In this document: one piece after another, positions 17,771 through 26,472 of the stretch
Numbering within the stretch: position 1 is the first letter of the stretch
How the letters are laid out: each line of letters starts with the position of its first letter
Source of the DNA: Olsenella sp. kh2p3
GTDB lineage: Bacteria; Actinomycetota; Coriobacteriia; Coriobacteriales; Atopobiaceae
Direction: 5' to 3'
NCBI GenBank assembly: GCA_900119625.1
Contig: FPKD01000001.1
Coordinates: 62,001-126,000, forward strand
Length of the DNA stretch: 64,000 bases
Translations under genes and position numbers: made by a program
The notes under the pieces: generated by a model
The model's database searches: none
What the model was told of the DNA's origin: nothing
What the model saw: only the letters and a program-made list of their open reading frames with translations

Positions 17771-18504
17771 TCGGCCGCCACGGCCTCGGCGGGGTGAAGG
17801 CGCAGGTAGTCCTCGCCCACGCCCTCGCGCTCCCAGCTACGCACCACGTGGAAGCCCACCGGCGAGAGGAACACCTCGCAGGCAAGCTCGACCAGCGCGC
17901 CCGTGAGCGAGCACATGACCACCTGCGCCCAGGTCCAGCCAAAGAAGGTGTGACTCACGATCGTCGCGAAAACGAAGTTGTCAACAAACTGGCCCACCAT
18001 CGTGCTCGCGTACGACCGCAGCGCGAAGGTGCCAAAGGTGTTCTTCTTGAGCCTGCGGCCAATGCCCTCGTTGAGCAGCGAGTTGACGACAGACGAGCAG
18101 AGCATGGAGACGGTCGAGCCAAACACCACGTACCAGGTGCCCCCAAAGGTGGCGTTGAGGGCGTCGTTCACCTGGACGCTGCCCGTGTTGTAGTAGGCGC
18201 CCCACATGCCTGGCGTGAGGCTCATGAGCCAGAAGAGCAGGCACACGGCCAGGTTGATGGCCTCGGCGAGAACGCTCACCTCGATGGAGGCGCGGGCGCC
18301 GAAGCGCTTGCAGATCATGTCCATGCAGAGGAAGCTCACCCAGCTCACGGTGATGCCGCAGTCAAGCGCCAGCCACGGGAGCGACACAAGCTCCTTGTTC
18401 GCGAGGAGGTTCATGACGATGACGCTCACCACGAAGAGCGTCACGCTTGCGCTGGGGATGCTTCTGAGGAGGACCTTGTAGTCTTGGATGGTTCGCTTGA
18501 GCAT
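17764..18504 (-). CDS. VUT/YhhQ family transporter, probable queuosine precursor uptake
   Basis: This 246-residue integral membrane protein has six or seven hydrophobic segments. It matches the VUT_1 (DUF165, YhhQ) family, whose E. coli member imports queuosine precursors. Recognisable pieces are VVSVIVMNLLANK near the N-terminus, WVSFLCMDMICKRFGARAS (the family's D-xxx-(E/C)-xxG region) and SYASTMVGQFVDNFVFATI. The ATG at 18504 follows GGGAGA by five bases; the longer frame to 18621 has no ribosome site. The leader holds a CAAGCAG/CTGCTTG stem, but I cannot match it to a known preQ1 riboswitch class. No queuosine biosynthesis genes are nearby. Substrate assignment is by family. Confidence 0.75.
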   Translation of the reverse strand: MLKRTIQDYKVLLRSIPSASVTLFVVSVIVMNLLANKELVSLPWLALDCGITVSWVSFLCMDMICKRFGARASIEVSVLAEAINLAVCLLFWLMSLTPGMWGAYYNTGSVQVNDALNATFGGTWYVVFGSTVSMLCSSVVNSLLNEGIGRRLKKNTFGTFALRSYASTMVGQFVDNFVFATIVSHTFFGWTWAQVVMCSLTGALVELACEVFLSPVGFHVVRSWEREGVGEDYLRLHPAEAVAAER

Positions 18505-18694
18505 GTGTGTCTCCCGGTTTTGGATTTGCAAGCAGGTTTCACCTGGGACTGCTTGGAGGGCCGCCCGTGCGGCCGCGAAACATGGTAGCGCAGAGACCGG
18601 GATCCGTTTGGCGACAATCACGCTGCCTTCTCGGGATTCGAAAGCGCGGGCGCCACCGCTCGGCGCCCGCGCCGGAGCTCACCTCCCGAGCCCG

Positions 18695-19216
18695 CTACCT
18701 CCCCATAGGCCTATACGAGCCCGTGAGGCGCTTCCGCCGCCGCAGCTGCGCGATGAAGTTCGCGAGCAGGACGAGAACCGCAGCGGCCGCGCAGGCGTAG
18801 CTCACCGGGACGAGCCAGAAGTTCTCGTGCAGCACTCCCGCGGCGTCCACGTAGCTCACCGAGTTCTCCGCGACAACGGCGAGAACCACGGCAGCCACGA
18901 TGAGTGCCGACCCAACCACGGACAGCACCAGGCTCCTGCGCATCCACCTTCCCTCGCTGCCGTCGCTGATGAGCTTCTCGGCCATGTCCTCGTGCTTGTC
19001 ATTCTCGCGTGCCATGTCTTCTCCTCCCAGAATGAGGTCGTCGAGGGAGATGCCGAACGTCCGGGACATGGCGATGACGACCTCGATGTCGGGCAGGTTG
19101 CGGCCGTTCTCCCAGTTGGAGACCGCCTGCCTCGTCACCCCAAGGCGCGTCGCGAACTGCTCCTGCGTGAGACCCGCGTCCGCACGCACCCTCTTGACCC
19201 TCTCGCCAAATTCCAT
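18695..19216 (-). CDS. XRE family regulator with two C-terminal membrane segments
   Basis: This 173-residue protein has an N-terminal XRE helix-turn-helix: FGERVKRVRADAGLTQEQFA followed by TRLGVTRQAVSNWENGRNLP. A short linker and two hydrophobic segments follow (about 105-128, VLSVVGSALIVAAVVLAVVA, and 143-165, VPVSYACAAAAVLVLLANFI). This membrane-tethered HTH layout is common in Gram-positive gut bacteria, where it often controls an adjacent gene. The ATG at 19216 follows GAGGAA. Much longer frames on this strand are shadows of the helicase gene. An imperfect 11-base inverted repeat 80 bases upstream is a candidate operator. Confidence 0.85.
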   Translation of the reverse strand: MEFGERVKRVRADAGLTQEQFATRLGVTRQAVSNWENGRNLPDIEVVIAMSRTFGISLDDLILGGEDMARENDKHEDMAEKLISDGSEGRWMRRSLVLSVVGSALIVAAVVLAVVAENSVSYVDAAGVLHENFWLVPVSYACAAAAVLVLLANFIAQLRRRKRLTGSYRPMGR

Positions 19217-19295
19217 CGGTTCCTCTCCCTTCCTGGGCCCAGCTTCACCCGGGCGAAGACACCACGCAAGAAAGCATAGCTTGCACGGTGGCGCT

Positions 19296-19322
19296 TGGCA
19301 CGACAGCCAAACTGTCATGCCA
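19296..19322. promoter_or_regulatory. inverted repeat in divergent XRE/helicase promoter region
   Basis: TGGCACGACAG and CTGTCATGCCA are 11-base arms with one mismatch around five bases, 80 bases upstream of the XRE regulator. They may be an autoregulatory operator. A second short hairpin, ATTGCGC-GCAG-GCGCAAT, lies near 19363-19380 on the helicase side. No protein contact is shown. Confidence 0.35.
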
Positions 19323-19471
19323 TCTAGCTTGGGTTTCTCACCGACAGCCTTCCGTGTGTGCCATTGCGCGCAGGCGCAATTCGCCTCGCAAGATGGTGAC
19401 TCGGTGTGCATGCGGAGAATCGCGTAAGCTTGTCCCTCGCAAGTTTCTACCGTTGTTAGGAGCACCACTAC

Positions 19472-21022
19472 ATGGCCAAGCGCCACAGCACCACCACGCC
19501 CGCCCCCATCGTCACCGCCGAGAAGGACCTCCCCACCCGCTTCGAGGACCTCGGCCTTTCTGAACGCGCCCTCGCAGCCGTGCATGACATGGGCTACGAG
19601 ACCCCCACGCCCGTCCAGGCGGCATCGATCCCCGCAGTCCTCGCCGGCACCGACGTCATGGCCGCCGCGCAGACGGGAACCGGCAAGACGGCCGCGTTCC
19701 TGCTGCCCTCCCTCGACCGGCTTGGACATGCACGCCACGGGCAGGGTCCGCTCATGCTCGTGGTCACGCCCACGCGCGAGCTTGCCGCCCAGATCGAGGA
19801 GGTCGCCAGCGCAATATGCGCGCACACGGGACACACGGCAACGGTGCTTGTGGGCGGCGTCTCGTACGATCCGCAGCGCGCGGCGCTCCACAAGGGGTGC
19901 GACCTGCTGGTTGCCACGCCGGGGCGCCTCATCGACCTCATCAACTCGGGCGACTGCAACCTCTCGCAGGTAGAGACCCTTGTTCTGGACGAGGCGGACC
20001 GCATGCTCGACATGGGCTTTCTGCCCGACATGCGTCGCATCGTTTCGAAGACGCCCGCCAGCCGCCAGACGCTGCTCTTCTCGGCAACGCTCTCCGACGA
20101 CGTTCTGGACAACACGAAGTCGCTGGTCAACAGCCCCGTGCGCGTGGAAATTGCGCACAAGGGCACAGCTGCCGAGACGATTGACCAGTACGTGCTCCCC
20201 ATCTCGCACGAGGCAAAGAACGAAGCCCTCATCGAGGTCCTTCGCCGCGAGGGTGCAGAACGTGTAATTGTCTTCGTGCGGGGCAAGCACCGCGCGGACG
20301 CCGTCTGCCGACGCCTGCGCAAGGCAGGCGTCGAGTGCGCGCCCATCCACGGAAACCGAAGCCAGAACCAGCGCGCAAACGCCCTTCGACGCTTCGCCGA
20401 CGGCGAGGTGGGCGTGCTCGTAGCCACCGACGTCCTCGCCCGCGGCATCGACATCCCCAACGTAGCGTACGTGGTCAACCTCGATGTGCCCTCGGACGCC
20501 GAGGACTACATCCACCGCATCGGCCGCACGGGGCGCGCCGGGGAGTCTGGCTGGGCGCTCACGTTCGCGACGCCCGAGGAGGAGTTCGACCTGCGCGACA
20601 TCGAACACCTTATGGGCAAGAACATTCCTGTCTATCCGCGTGCGCAGGGAATCGTGCTGGGCGAGAACCCGCTGGTACTTGACCCCAACCGCACGCCAAT
20701 GGACCAGCTTCCCGGCAAGAAGGAGCGCAAGAAGATCGTCGACGAGCGCCACGAGCAGCGCCTTGCGCGCACTGCGGAAAGCGCAGCGGGACGGTCACGA
20801 GATCCACGGCCGCAGCGCGCGACCAAGATGCAGCGCGTGTCCAAGAAAGAGAAGCCTGCCCAGGGAAGCATCCCCGCCGAAAAGCCGAAACCCTCCCGAA
20901 GGCGCGGGGACGCAGGCTCGTCACGACGCGCGCAGACCAGAAGGCAGCAGGCCAACGGCAGCCCCGAAAAGTCACAGCGCCGTCGTCACCCCGGCGACCA
21001 CGGCGGCATAGGACGCCGGTAG
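19472..21022 (+). CDS. DEAD-box ATP-dependent RNA helicase
   Basis: This 516-residue RNA helicase carries all core motifs: Q-motif region ETPTPVQ, Walker A AQTGTGKT (66-73), PTREL (100-104), TPGR, DEAD (173-176), SAT (204-206) and the C-terminal ARGIDIPNVAYVVNLDVPSD and HRIGRTGRAG. The last 120 residues form a basic, disordered tail rich in Arg, Lys, Gln and Ser, as in RhlE- and CshA-type enzymes. Those enzymes act in ribosome assembly and RNA decay, often during cold stress. The start follows TTAGGAGCAC. It stands alone, divergent from the XRE regulator. I cannot say which paralogue (rhlE, cshA or dbpA) it corresponds to. Confidence 0.92.
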   Translation: MAKRHSTTTPAPIVTAEKDLPTRFEDLGLSERALAAVHDMGYETPTPVQAASIPAVLAGTDVMAAAQTGTGKTAAFLLPSLDRLGHARHGQGPLMLVVTPTRELAAQIEEVASAICAHTGHTATVLVGGVSYDPQRAALHKGCDLLVATPGRLIDLINSGDCNLSQVETLVLDEADRMLDMGFLPDMRRIVSKTPASRQTLLFSATLSDDVLDNTKSLVNSPVRVEIAHKGTAAETIDQYVLPISHEAKNEALIEVLRREGAERVIVFVRGKHRADAVCRRLRKAGVECAPIHGNRSQNQRANALRRFADGEVGVLVATDVLARGIDIPNVAYVVNLDVPSDAEDYIHRIGRTGRAGESGWALTFATPEEEFDLRDIEHLMGKNIPVYPRAQGIVLGENPLVLDPNRTPMDQLPGKKERKKIVDERHEQRLARTAESAAGRSRDPRPQRATKMQRVSKKEKPAQGSIPAEKPKPSRRRGDAGSSRRAQTRRQQANGSPEKSQRRRHPGDHGGIGRR

Positions 21023-21053
21023 GCCCTGCCGGCGAGGCATCGGGTACCATTCG

Positions 21054-21297
21054 TGCATCGAACTCGCCTTCGTTACACTTATTTCGCGTTCGCTGCATCG
21101 AACTACCCTTCGTTACACCACTTTTTTATGGTCCCTCAAGTATCGAAGCTCTGATGGCACAATATCTTGTGCCATGACACGTACTGAGACACAAGATAGA
21201 TATGTCTCTACTTGGGCCCTCCCCAAAACACCATGTAACGAAGGGCGGTTCGATGCAATTTCCTCGAGATTTGTGTAACGAAAGCCGTTTCGATGCA
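21054..21297. repeat. nested four-arm inverted-repeat element
   Basis: Two left arms (21054-21082 and 21094-21120, TGCATCGAACT then CTTCGTTACAC) face two right arms in reverse complement (21234-21257 and 21274-21297, TGTAACGAA then TTCGATGCA). Between them are a perfect 9-base hairpin ATGGCACAA-TATC-TTGTGCCAT (about 21153-21174) and a GAGACA/TGTCTC hairpin. The only frame (21113-21334, minus) is built from the repeats and I do not call it a gene. The gap between genes is 424 bases. It resembles a miniature mobile element or a folded RNA. Confidence 0.7.
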
Positions 21298-21446
21298 GTG
21301 TTTTCCTGCTAATGTTGTGAATGCAACAGTTCACATGGCCTTACTCGCATACGCTTGCTCTGACAAACGGCACCGATGCGAACTCCCGCAGATCGTAGTT
21401 CGGCGCACCAGGCCAACCGGCTTGGTCAAAGAGATCAGGAGCTGTC

Positions 21447-22982
21447 ATGGAGAAAACACTTGACCTCAGCAGGAGCGTTCACGACCTCGCACAGGAATAC
21501 CCAGAGTTTCCGCAGGTCATGGCCGGAATTGGATTCACCGACATCACCAAGCCCGCAGCGCTCAACACGGTTGGCCGCGTGATGACCGTCCCGCGCGGAT
21601 GCGCGATAAAGGGAATTAGCCTTGACGATGCCATCCGCGCCTTTGAAGACGCTGGCTTCACCGTCATCGGCGCGGGCGCGCAGGACGTCCCGTCCGCAGA
21701 CGAGAGCCCCGCGGCGCCAGAGGCCAGCGCGCCTCTTGGCACCAAGGTCGAGGGGCTCGACGAGGAAGGTCGCGCCAAGCTCCTAGAGACCTACATCGCC
21801 CGCCTCTCCTCGGGGGAGCCGCTAGAAAACGTTCGCGCAGACTTCGTCGCAAACTTCAGCGACGTTGACGCCGGCGAGATCGCCCGTGCCGAGCAGGGCC
21901 TCATCGAGGGCGGCGCCAAGATCGACGATGTCCAGCGCCTCTGCGACGTCCACTCTGCCCTCTTCCATGGCGCCACCCGCGAGGAGAAGATCGCCAACGC
22001 CGAGGAGGCGGTCATGGGTTCGCTCACGCAGGGCGCGGGCGACCTCAACACGCGCTTCCTCACCAACCTTCCCGGACACCCCATGCACGTCTTCTCCCTC
22101 GAAAACCAGGCCATCTCCGAGCAGATAGCCCGCACGCGCGCAGCCCTCGGCACCCCTGCCGCCACCGACGAGCTGCGCACCCTCTCCCAGCTGGGCATTC
22201 ACTACGCCAAGAAGGGCGACCTCCTCTACCCCGTGCTCAAGGTGCGTCACGGATACTCCGGCCCCTCAGACGTAATGTGGGGCGTCGACGACGAGATCCG
22301 CGCGGAGCTGCGCGCGCTCCTTGGCGCTCGAGAGCAGGACGAGGCCTGGCGAGAGCGTGCCGAGAAGGTCCTCACCCGCGCCGACGAGATGGTCTACAAG
22401 GAGGCGAACATCCTTCTGCCCCTGTGCGCCCAGAACTTCTCGGGTGACGAGTGGCTCCAGATGTACGCCGACCTCAAGGGCTATGACCTGTGTCTCATTG
22501 AGGACGCAGGCACTTGGGGCGCAGGCGAGGAGTACTGCGAGAAGCGCGCGGAGAAGGCCAACGAGGGCGCGGACAACAAGCCCGTCAGCGCAGACGAGGT
22601 GGTCCTCCCCACTGGCAGCATGACCCGCGCCCAGCTCGATGCCATGCTCAACACCATTCCGCTGGAGATCACCTTCGTCGACGACAGCGACATCAACCGC
22701 TACTGGAACGACGACGGCGAGAAGAAACTCTTCAAGCGGCCGTCCTCCGCGCTGGGACGCGAGGTCTGGAGCTGCCATCCGCCCAAGGTGCAGCAGATGG
22801 TGCGCCAAGTCATCGCCACGCTCAAGAGCGGCGAGCAGAACTCCGTCGACATCTGGATGGAGAAGGAGGGCGAGCCCGTGCTGGTGCGCTACATGGCCGT
22901 GCGCGACCGCAAGGGCTCCTACATTGGCACCATGGAGGTGGTCCAGCGCATGGGGTTCGCACGGGATCACTTCAAGGCATAG
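21447..22982 (+). CDS. DUF1858/DUF438/PAS protein, hemerythrin-like
   Basis: This 511-residue protein has three regions. The first (1-75) is a DUF1858-like domain (VHDLAQEYPEFPQVMAGIGF). The second is a DUF438 segment (residues about 105-175) followed by a hemerythrin-type helical bundle (about 190-335) with His-rich pieces such as TNLPGHPMHVFSLEN, LSQLGIHYAKKGDLLYPVL and EANILLPLC. The third (about 395-505) is a PAS_10-type sensor domain (MLNTIPLEITFVDDSDINRY). Proteins of this layout are common in anaerobes and are thought to sense or handle oxygen or redox through a di-iron site. It is followed 71 bases later by a small gene in the same direction. Confidence 0.82.
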   Translation: MEKTLDLSRSVHDLAQEYPEFPQVMAGIGFTDITKPAALNTVGRVMTVPRGCAIKGISLDDAIRAFEDAGFTVIGAGAQDVPSADESPAAPEASAPLGTKVEGLDEEGRAKLLETYIARLSSGEPLENVRADFVANFSDVDAGEIARAEQGLIEGGAKIDDVQRLCDVHSALFHGATREEKIANAEEAVMGSLTQGAGDLNTRFLTNLPGHPMHVFSLENQAISEQIARTRAALGTPAATDELRTLSQLGIHYAKKGDLLYPVLKVRHGYSGPSDVMWGVDDEIRAELRALLGAREQDEAWRERAEKVLTRADEMVYKEANILLPLCAQNFSGDEWLQMYADLKGYDLCLIEDAGTWGAGEEYCEKRAEKANEGADNKPVSADEVVLPTGSMTRAQLDAMLNTIPLEITFVDDSDINRYWNDDGEKKLFKRPSSALGREVWSCHPPKVQQMVRQVIATLKSGEQNSVDIWMEKEGEPVLVRYMAVRDRKGSYIGTMEVVQRMGFARDHFKA

Positions 22983-23053
22983 GCGTCGCGGAATCGTCAC
23001 CGCGCGCGCGTCGCAGGATAACAAATCGAACCGTAAGATCAAAGGAGCAGCAC

Positions 23054-23482
23054 ATGAACGAGATGCAGAACGAGCTTGCCGGGGCAACCGTTGCCCTTGG
23101 TGCAACCATCACCGCCGCCATGGACGACGCGCCCGGCTTCGTCCCCTGCGGGACCCCCGCGCAGGTCGTAATCGACGCCCTTGTTGCCGCTGGTGCCGCC
23201 GAGCCCGCCGCTAGCCTGCCGCAGCAGGTCGCCCAGGTGCGCGGCTTCGTCGAGCACGTCTCCGGCCACCGCGGGGTGCCCGCCCACGCCGGGACAGACG
23301 TCACCGCCCTCTCCCCCGCCGGCAAGCAGCTTCTCGACGCTCTCCTCGCCTTTGCCGCCAGCGCAAACGCCGAGGCCCTCTCGGCCGACGCCACCTCCTG
23401 GCTCTATCGCTCGCTGGCCGCGCTCGAGACCGGCGACGGCGAGAAGGTAAACGCGCAGCTTGCTGCAGCGCCACGCAACTAG
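23054..23482 (+). CDS. hypothetical protein, Ala-rich, partner of DUF438 gene
   Basis: This 142-residue acidic, alanine-rich and probably helical protein has no signal peptide or membrane segment. I recognise no domain. The start is supported by AAAGGAG seven bases upstream. A longer frame to 22514 is a shadow of the upstream gene. It lies 71 bases after the DUF438-family gene and before a convergent hairpin, so the two are probably co-transcribed. Its composition is like its neighbours, so it looks resident rather than newly acquired. Confidence 0.65.
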   Translation: MNEMQNELAGATVALGATITAAMDDAPGFVPCGTPAQVVIDALVAAGAAEPAASLPQQVAQVRGFVEHVSGHRGVPAHAGTDVTALSPAGKQLLDALLAFAASANAEALSADATSWLYRSLAALETGDGEKVNAQLAAAPRN

Positions 23483-23517
23483 GCAACGCGCCTTTCACAC
23501 GACTCTCACTTAACGGG

Positions 23518-23546
23518 GTGGGGTCCGGGCTAGTCCTGGGCCCCAC
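23518..23546. terminator. bidirectional hairpin terminator
   Basis: GTGGGGTCCGGG and CCTGGGCCCCAC pair imperfectly between the convergent hypothetical gene and the RelE-like toxin gene. The toxin stop codon (23530-23532) falls in the loop. No long T-tract follows, so intrinsic termination is likely but not certain. Confidence 0.5.
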
Positions 23547-23856
23547 CTTCGTGGATTCTGGCCGAGAAGCGATTCAGCGGATCCATGCGCTCGTCTTCAA
23601 TAAACCGCACGTAGACAATGCGCGTCTGTTCATCGTAATCGTAGTAGATACCGTAGTTGCCCGCATAGACCACGCGAACCTCAAAGGGCAGTCGCGCAGC
23701 TTCGTAGTAGGGGTCATATACCATGCCAAGCCCCGGCGCAATGGCAAGCGCATCTAACGCGTTGTTTGCCTTTCTCTTCGCGGACCCTCCAAGGGCTTGG
23801 TAGCTCTTTGCCGCACTGGCTGTAAGCTTAATCGAGTAACGTCGTCCTTGGGACAT
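23530..23856 (-). CDS. RelE/ParE family toxin
   Basis: This 108-residue protein has the RelE/ParE fold signature: basic N-terminus (YSIKLTASAAKSYQALGGSA), a long basic helix, then FEVRVVYAGNYGIYYDYDEQ and RIVYVRFIEDERMDP. ParE-like members poison gyrase; RelE-like members cleave mRNA on the ribosome. The sequence does not settle which. Its start overlaps the antitoxin stop by one base, the usual coupled order (antitoxin first). The pair converges on the gene at 23054. A palindromic operator lies upstream of the antitoxin. Confidence 0.85.
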   Translation of the reverse strand: MSQGRRYSIKLTASAAKSYQALGGSAKRKANNALDALAIAPGLGMVYDPYYEAARLPFEVRVVYAGNYGIYYDYDEQTRIVYVRFIEDERMDPLNRFSARIHEGGAQD

Positions 23857-24125
23857 CAGTTCTCCCGGCGAATGTCGGCAAAATCTACAAGTTCTCCGCT
23901 CTCCACTTCCTCTTGCGACCTCATCAGCGCGTCATGAACCCGCATCTCGTGCTCGAGCACGCGACGTCGTAGGTCAAAGGCATCGTCAAATGCCTTGGCA
24001 TCCATCACAACCAGGCTCTCCCTGCCGTTTCGCGTGATGTAGACTGGCTCCTTGGTCGATTCGCACAAATCGTAGATGGCATTCATGTTGCGCTGAAGCT
24101 CAGATGCAGTACGTATGTTTGGCAT
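23856..24125 (-). CDS. Phd/YefM family antitoxin
   Basis: This 89-residue antitoxin has an N-terminal Phd/YefM DNA-binding fold: NIRTASELQRNMNAIYDLCE followed by EPVYITRNGRESLVVMDAKA. The charged C-terminal tail (about 55-89) should wrap the toxin. It likely represses its own promoter, with toxin as co-repressor, through the 13-base palindrome just upstream of its start. Together with the RelE-like toxin it forms a type II toxin-antitoxin system that may stabilise the adjacent accessory block. Confidence 0.87.
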   Translation of the reverse strand: MPNIRTASELQRNMNAIYDLCESTKEPVYITRNGRESLVVMDAKAFDDAFDLRRRVLEHEMRVHDALMRSQEEVESGELVDFADIRREN

Positions 24126-24134
24126 GTCGATGCC

Positions 24135-24166
24135 TCATTTCTTCAGAATATCTTCTGAAGAAATGA
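24135..24166. promoter_or_regulatory. palindromic operator of the RelE/Phd operon
   Basis: Perfect 13-base arms TCATTTCTTCAGA and TCTGAAGAAATGA are separated by six bases (ATATCT). The palindrome begins ten bases upstream of the antitoxin start. Position and symmetry fit an autoregulatory Phd/YefM operator overlapping the promoter. Confidence 0.75.
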
Positions 24167-24293
24167 TACTACACTGCGTAGCGCGACCGACGTATGAATA
24201 ACGCCCCCCTACAGATTTGTTCAGAAAGCAGTAAGGGCCTTATGTATTATGGGCAGCGACCGTAAGCCTCGACACATGTTAAGGTGATGCCTC

Positions 24294-25295
24294 ATGACGC
24301 AGCCTCCCAATCCGTTTGACGGTATCATGTCCCTTGCTGCCGGGGCAGCAAATAAAATCGACGTTGACGCCATTGCTGCGCAGGTCAATGCCGCAGGCGA
24401 GGCAATCGGAGCTACGGCTGCCAATATCAAGGATGCAGCCATCTCAACCAAAGATGACATCACTGCCAAGATCACCGAGTTAGACCGCATGCTGGAACAG
24501 GCCATCACCGAGTACAACGATGCGTACACCCTCATGAGCGACAAGGGCATGCGACTCTATATCGTACGGCAGCGCTCATGCGACTCAATCGCTTTGGTGG
24601 AGTCCATCGTAAACAGCATCGCAAACCATCCAAAGTCCTTCGATGATGACTTCGCTGCCATAGACACCCACCGCAACGAGTTCGCCAACTCGCTCGAGTT
24701 CGCAGACCGGGAACTTCAGGCAGCGCGGCAAGCTGCCGGCGGGGCGGGAGCGGGTCTCGCTGCGGGCGCCTCCGTTGCCTTTATGGCACCCACAGCAGCA
24801 ATGTGGATTGCCACGACCTTTGGCACCGCCTCCACTGGGGCCGCCATCTCAACGCTCTCGGGAGCGGCCGCGACCAACGCAGCCCTTGCGTGGCTTGGCG
24901 GCGGCGCGCTTGCCGCTGGTGGCGGCGGCACGGCAGCTGGGACTGCCTTGCTCGCTCTAGCAGGTCCCGTTGGCATGGCAATTGTGGGTGCCACGCTTCT
25001 CTCGTCCATCGTGCTGTTCTCCGCCAATCAGCTGAAGCTCAACAAACAAAAGAGCGAGGAGATTGAATCAGTAAAGAAGAACACCAAGAGCGTGCTCGAG
25101 ACAGACGCAAAGATTGCCTCCCTTTTAGAGCAGACGGAGAGCCTGCGAAAATCCCTCTCGGGAGCAAGCATCGATTGTCTCTCATACTACGCGAAGGACT
25201 ATCAGAGCCTAGACGATGCCTCCAAGATGGAGCTTGGTTCGCTGGTAAACAACACACTCGCGCTCTCCAAGCTACTCAGCAAGACCCTCGCATAG
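24294..25295 (+). CDS. glycine-zipper membrane protein with coiled-coil flanks, unknown function
   Basis: This 333-residue protein has an N-terminal helical region (20-146), a 100-residue hydrophobic Gly/Ala-rich centre (147-245) and a C-terminal coiled coil (about 248-333). The centre contains GTASTGAAISTLSGAAATNA and AWLGGGALAAGGGGTAAG. I recall this motif from unassigned bacterial proteins, always as a hydrophobic hairpin between coiled coils, reminiscent in layout of alpha-pore-forming proteins. There is no signal peptide. It is followed after 11 bases by a helical partner gene. The A/T content is higher than in the core genes around it, which suggests transfer. Function is unknown; a membrane-acting effector or defence role is a guess. 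Confidence 0.7.
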   Translation: MTQPPNPFDGIMSLAAGAANKIDVDAIAAQVNAAGEAIGATAANIKDAAISTKDDITAKITELDRMLEQAITEYNDAYTLMSDKGMRLYIVRQRSCDSIALVESIVNSIANHPKSFDDDFAAIDTHRNEFANSLEFADRELQAARQAAGGAGAGLAAGASVAFMAPTAAMWIATTFGTASTGAAISTLSGAAATNAALAWLGGGALAAGGGGTAAGTALLALAGPVGMAIVGATLLSSIVLFSANQLKLNKQKSEEIESVKKNTKSVLETDAKIASLLEQTESLRKSLSGASIDCLSYYAKDYQSLDDASKMELGSLVNNTLALSKLLSKTLA

Positions 25296-25306
25296 TTGGG
25301 GCTCCC

Positions 25307-26173
25307 ATGTATGCTGAAGATATCCAGCAGCTTGTACTTGGACTGCTTGCGCAGACCGAGTTTGGTAACGATGCTTCTCAGGCATTCGCCGCAGTCAAGA
25401 CGATTCAGGAGGACCTCGACGGACTATTGCAGCAGCAAGACCAACGGGGTTTACTAAACATCAAGGTGGGGACCACCCTTCTCTTGGCAATACTGGGAAA
25501 GGCCCAGGCAGGCAAACTCCCCTCTCTCTACCAAAGGGAAGATTGGGTAGACATAGCCGATTCCGTCGCCGCATATGCGCTGCGCATGGACGGGCAAGAC
25601 TACAGTGCCTTTGTGTTTACGCTGTATGCAAACTACATTGAGGCCTGCGCGGCTGCGCTCACAGGCCGAATATCCCCTGCCACGCAAGAAGCGGTCCTTG
25701 CGCTCTCCGAGGAGCTTCGCTCAAGGACGGATGACCTTAACGAGGGACTCATCGACGAGCCAGTCTACATCGAGCGCTGCCTGTGGACCTCTCTTGAGGC
25801 CATCGTCAAACTGCTGTCTGCACTGCTTGCCAGCACCTTTGGTTCCAAGGAGTACGAGCGTCTTGCTACGGCGGTTGCTCAACTCGCCTTTGAATATGCA
25901 CGGCTTAGGCTATACACAGAGGAGCAGGCGCTGCTCGACGAATTGCTTGCCCATCAGGCTGAGGTTGACGAGGAACTAGAGACAAAGATCGATGCCCTTC
26001 GAGCAGAGCTTGCGGTTCAATCTGAGCAGTTTCTCTCGCTTGTTGACAATGCGTTCTCTTCTGACATTCGCGAGAGGCTCATGGGGTCTGTAACCCTCGC
26101 CCACCTGACTGGAGTAGAGGACGAAAAGGTCCTCGACTCTGTCGAGAAAATCGACGAATTCTTCCTGATGTAG
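25307..26173 (+). CDS. hypothetical helical protein, partner of glycine-zipper gene
   Basis: This 288-residue protein appears almost wholly helical and acidic, with no signal peptide or clear membrane segment. I recognise no domain. The ATG at 25307 is 11 bases after the upstream stop and follows GGGG by five bases. The open frame reaches 25175, but the extra part is a shadow of the upstream gene. The C-terminal third (ELLAHQAEVDEELETKIDAL onward) is coiled-coil-like. The two genes form an apparent pair, so it may be a soluble partner or regulator of the membrane-active protein. Confidence 0.65.
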   Translation: MYAEDIQQLVLGLLAQTEFGNDASQAFAAVKTIQEDLDGLLQQQDQRGLLNIKVGTTLLLAILGKAQAGKLPSLYQREDWVDIADSVAAYALRMDGQDYSAFVFTLYANYIEACAAALTGRISPATQEAVLALSEELRSRTDDLNEGLIDEPVYIERCLWTSLEAIVKLLSALLASTFGSKEYERLATAVAQLAFEYARLRLYTEEQALLDELLAHQAEVDEELETKIDALRAELAVQSEQFLSLVDNAFSSDIRERLMGSVTLAHLTGVEDEKVLDSVEKIDEFFLM

Positions 26174-26472
26174 GTGTGCTTCAATTCCAGAATGTTTGCC
26201 ACAGGTTGAAGGGTGTCGCCTGGGTATCGCCGCGTTGTCGGCTTTTGCATAAATGCGCCCGGCGGTGTTCGATAAGTCATTTTCATGCACTCGCGACCGA
26301 ACACAAGCATCGCGACCACCGCCAATCGCCAGAACGGTAGCGGAAAGCTTCCCAGCCATCACCGCAATTGCCTGTAAACTCCCCTAAGAGCACTACGTAA
26401 CACGACAACCATGGCATGCGGCCCAACCCGGACCAGCAGACCGTGGAAGGAGATGGCTTTCAGGAGGATCCC

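Noticed and set aside
18695..20752. 685-codon minus-strand frame covering the XRE gene and the helicase
   Set aside because: Only the last 173 codons (to 19216) are a real gene; the rest is opposite the helicase.
21113..21334. 73-codon minus-strand frame in the nested repeat
   Set aside because: It is made largely of the repeat arms, so coding potential is not supported.
25976..26362. Minus-strand frames (128 and 102 codons) in the gap before 26473
   Set aside because: No ribosome site and they overlap the 3' end of a real plus-strand gene; no recognisable domain.
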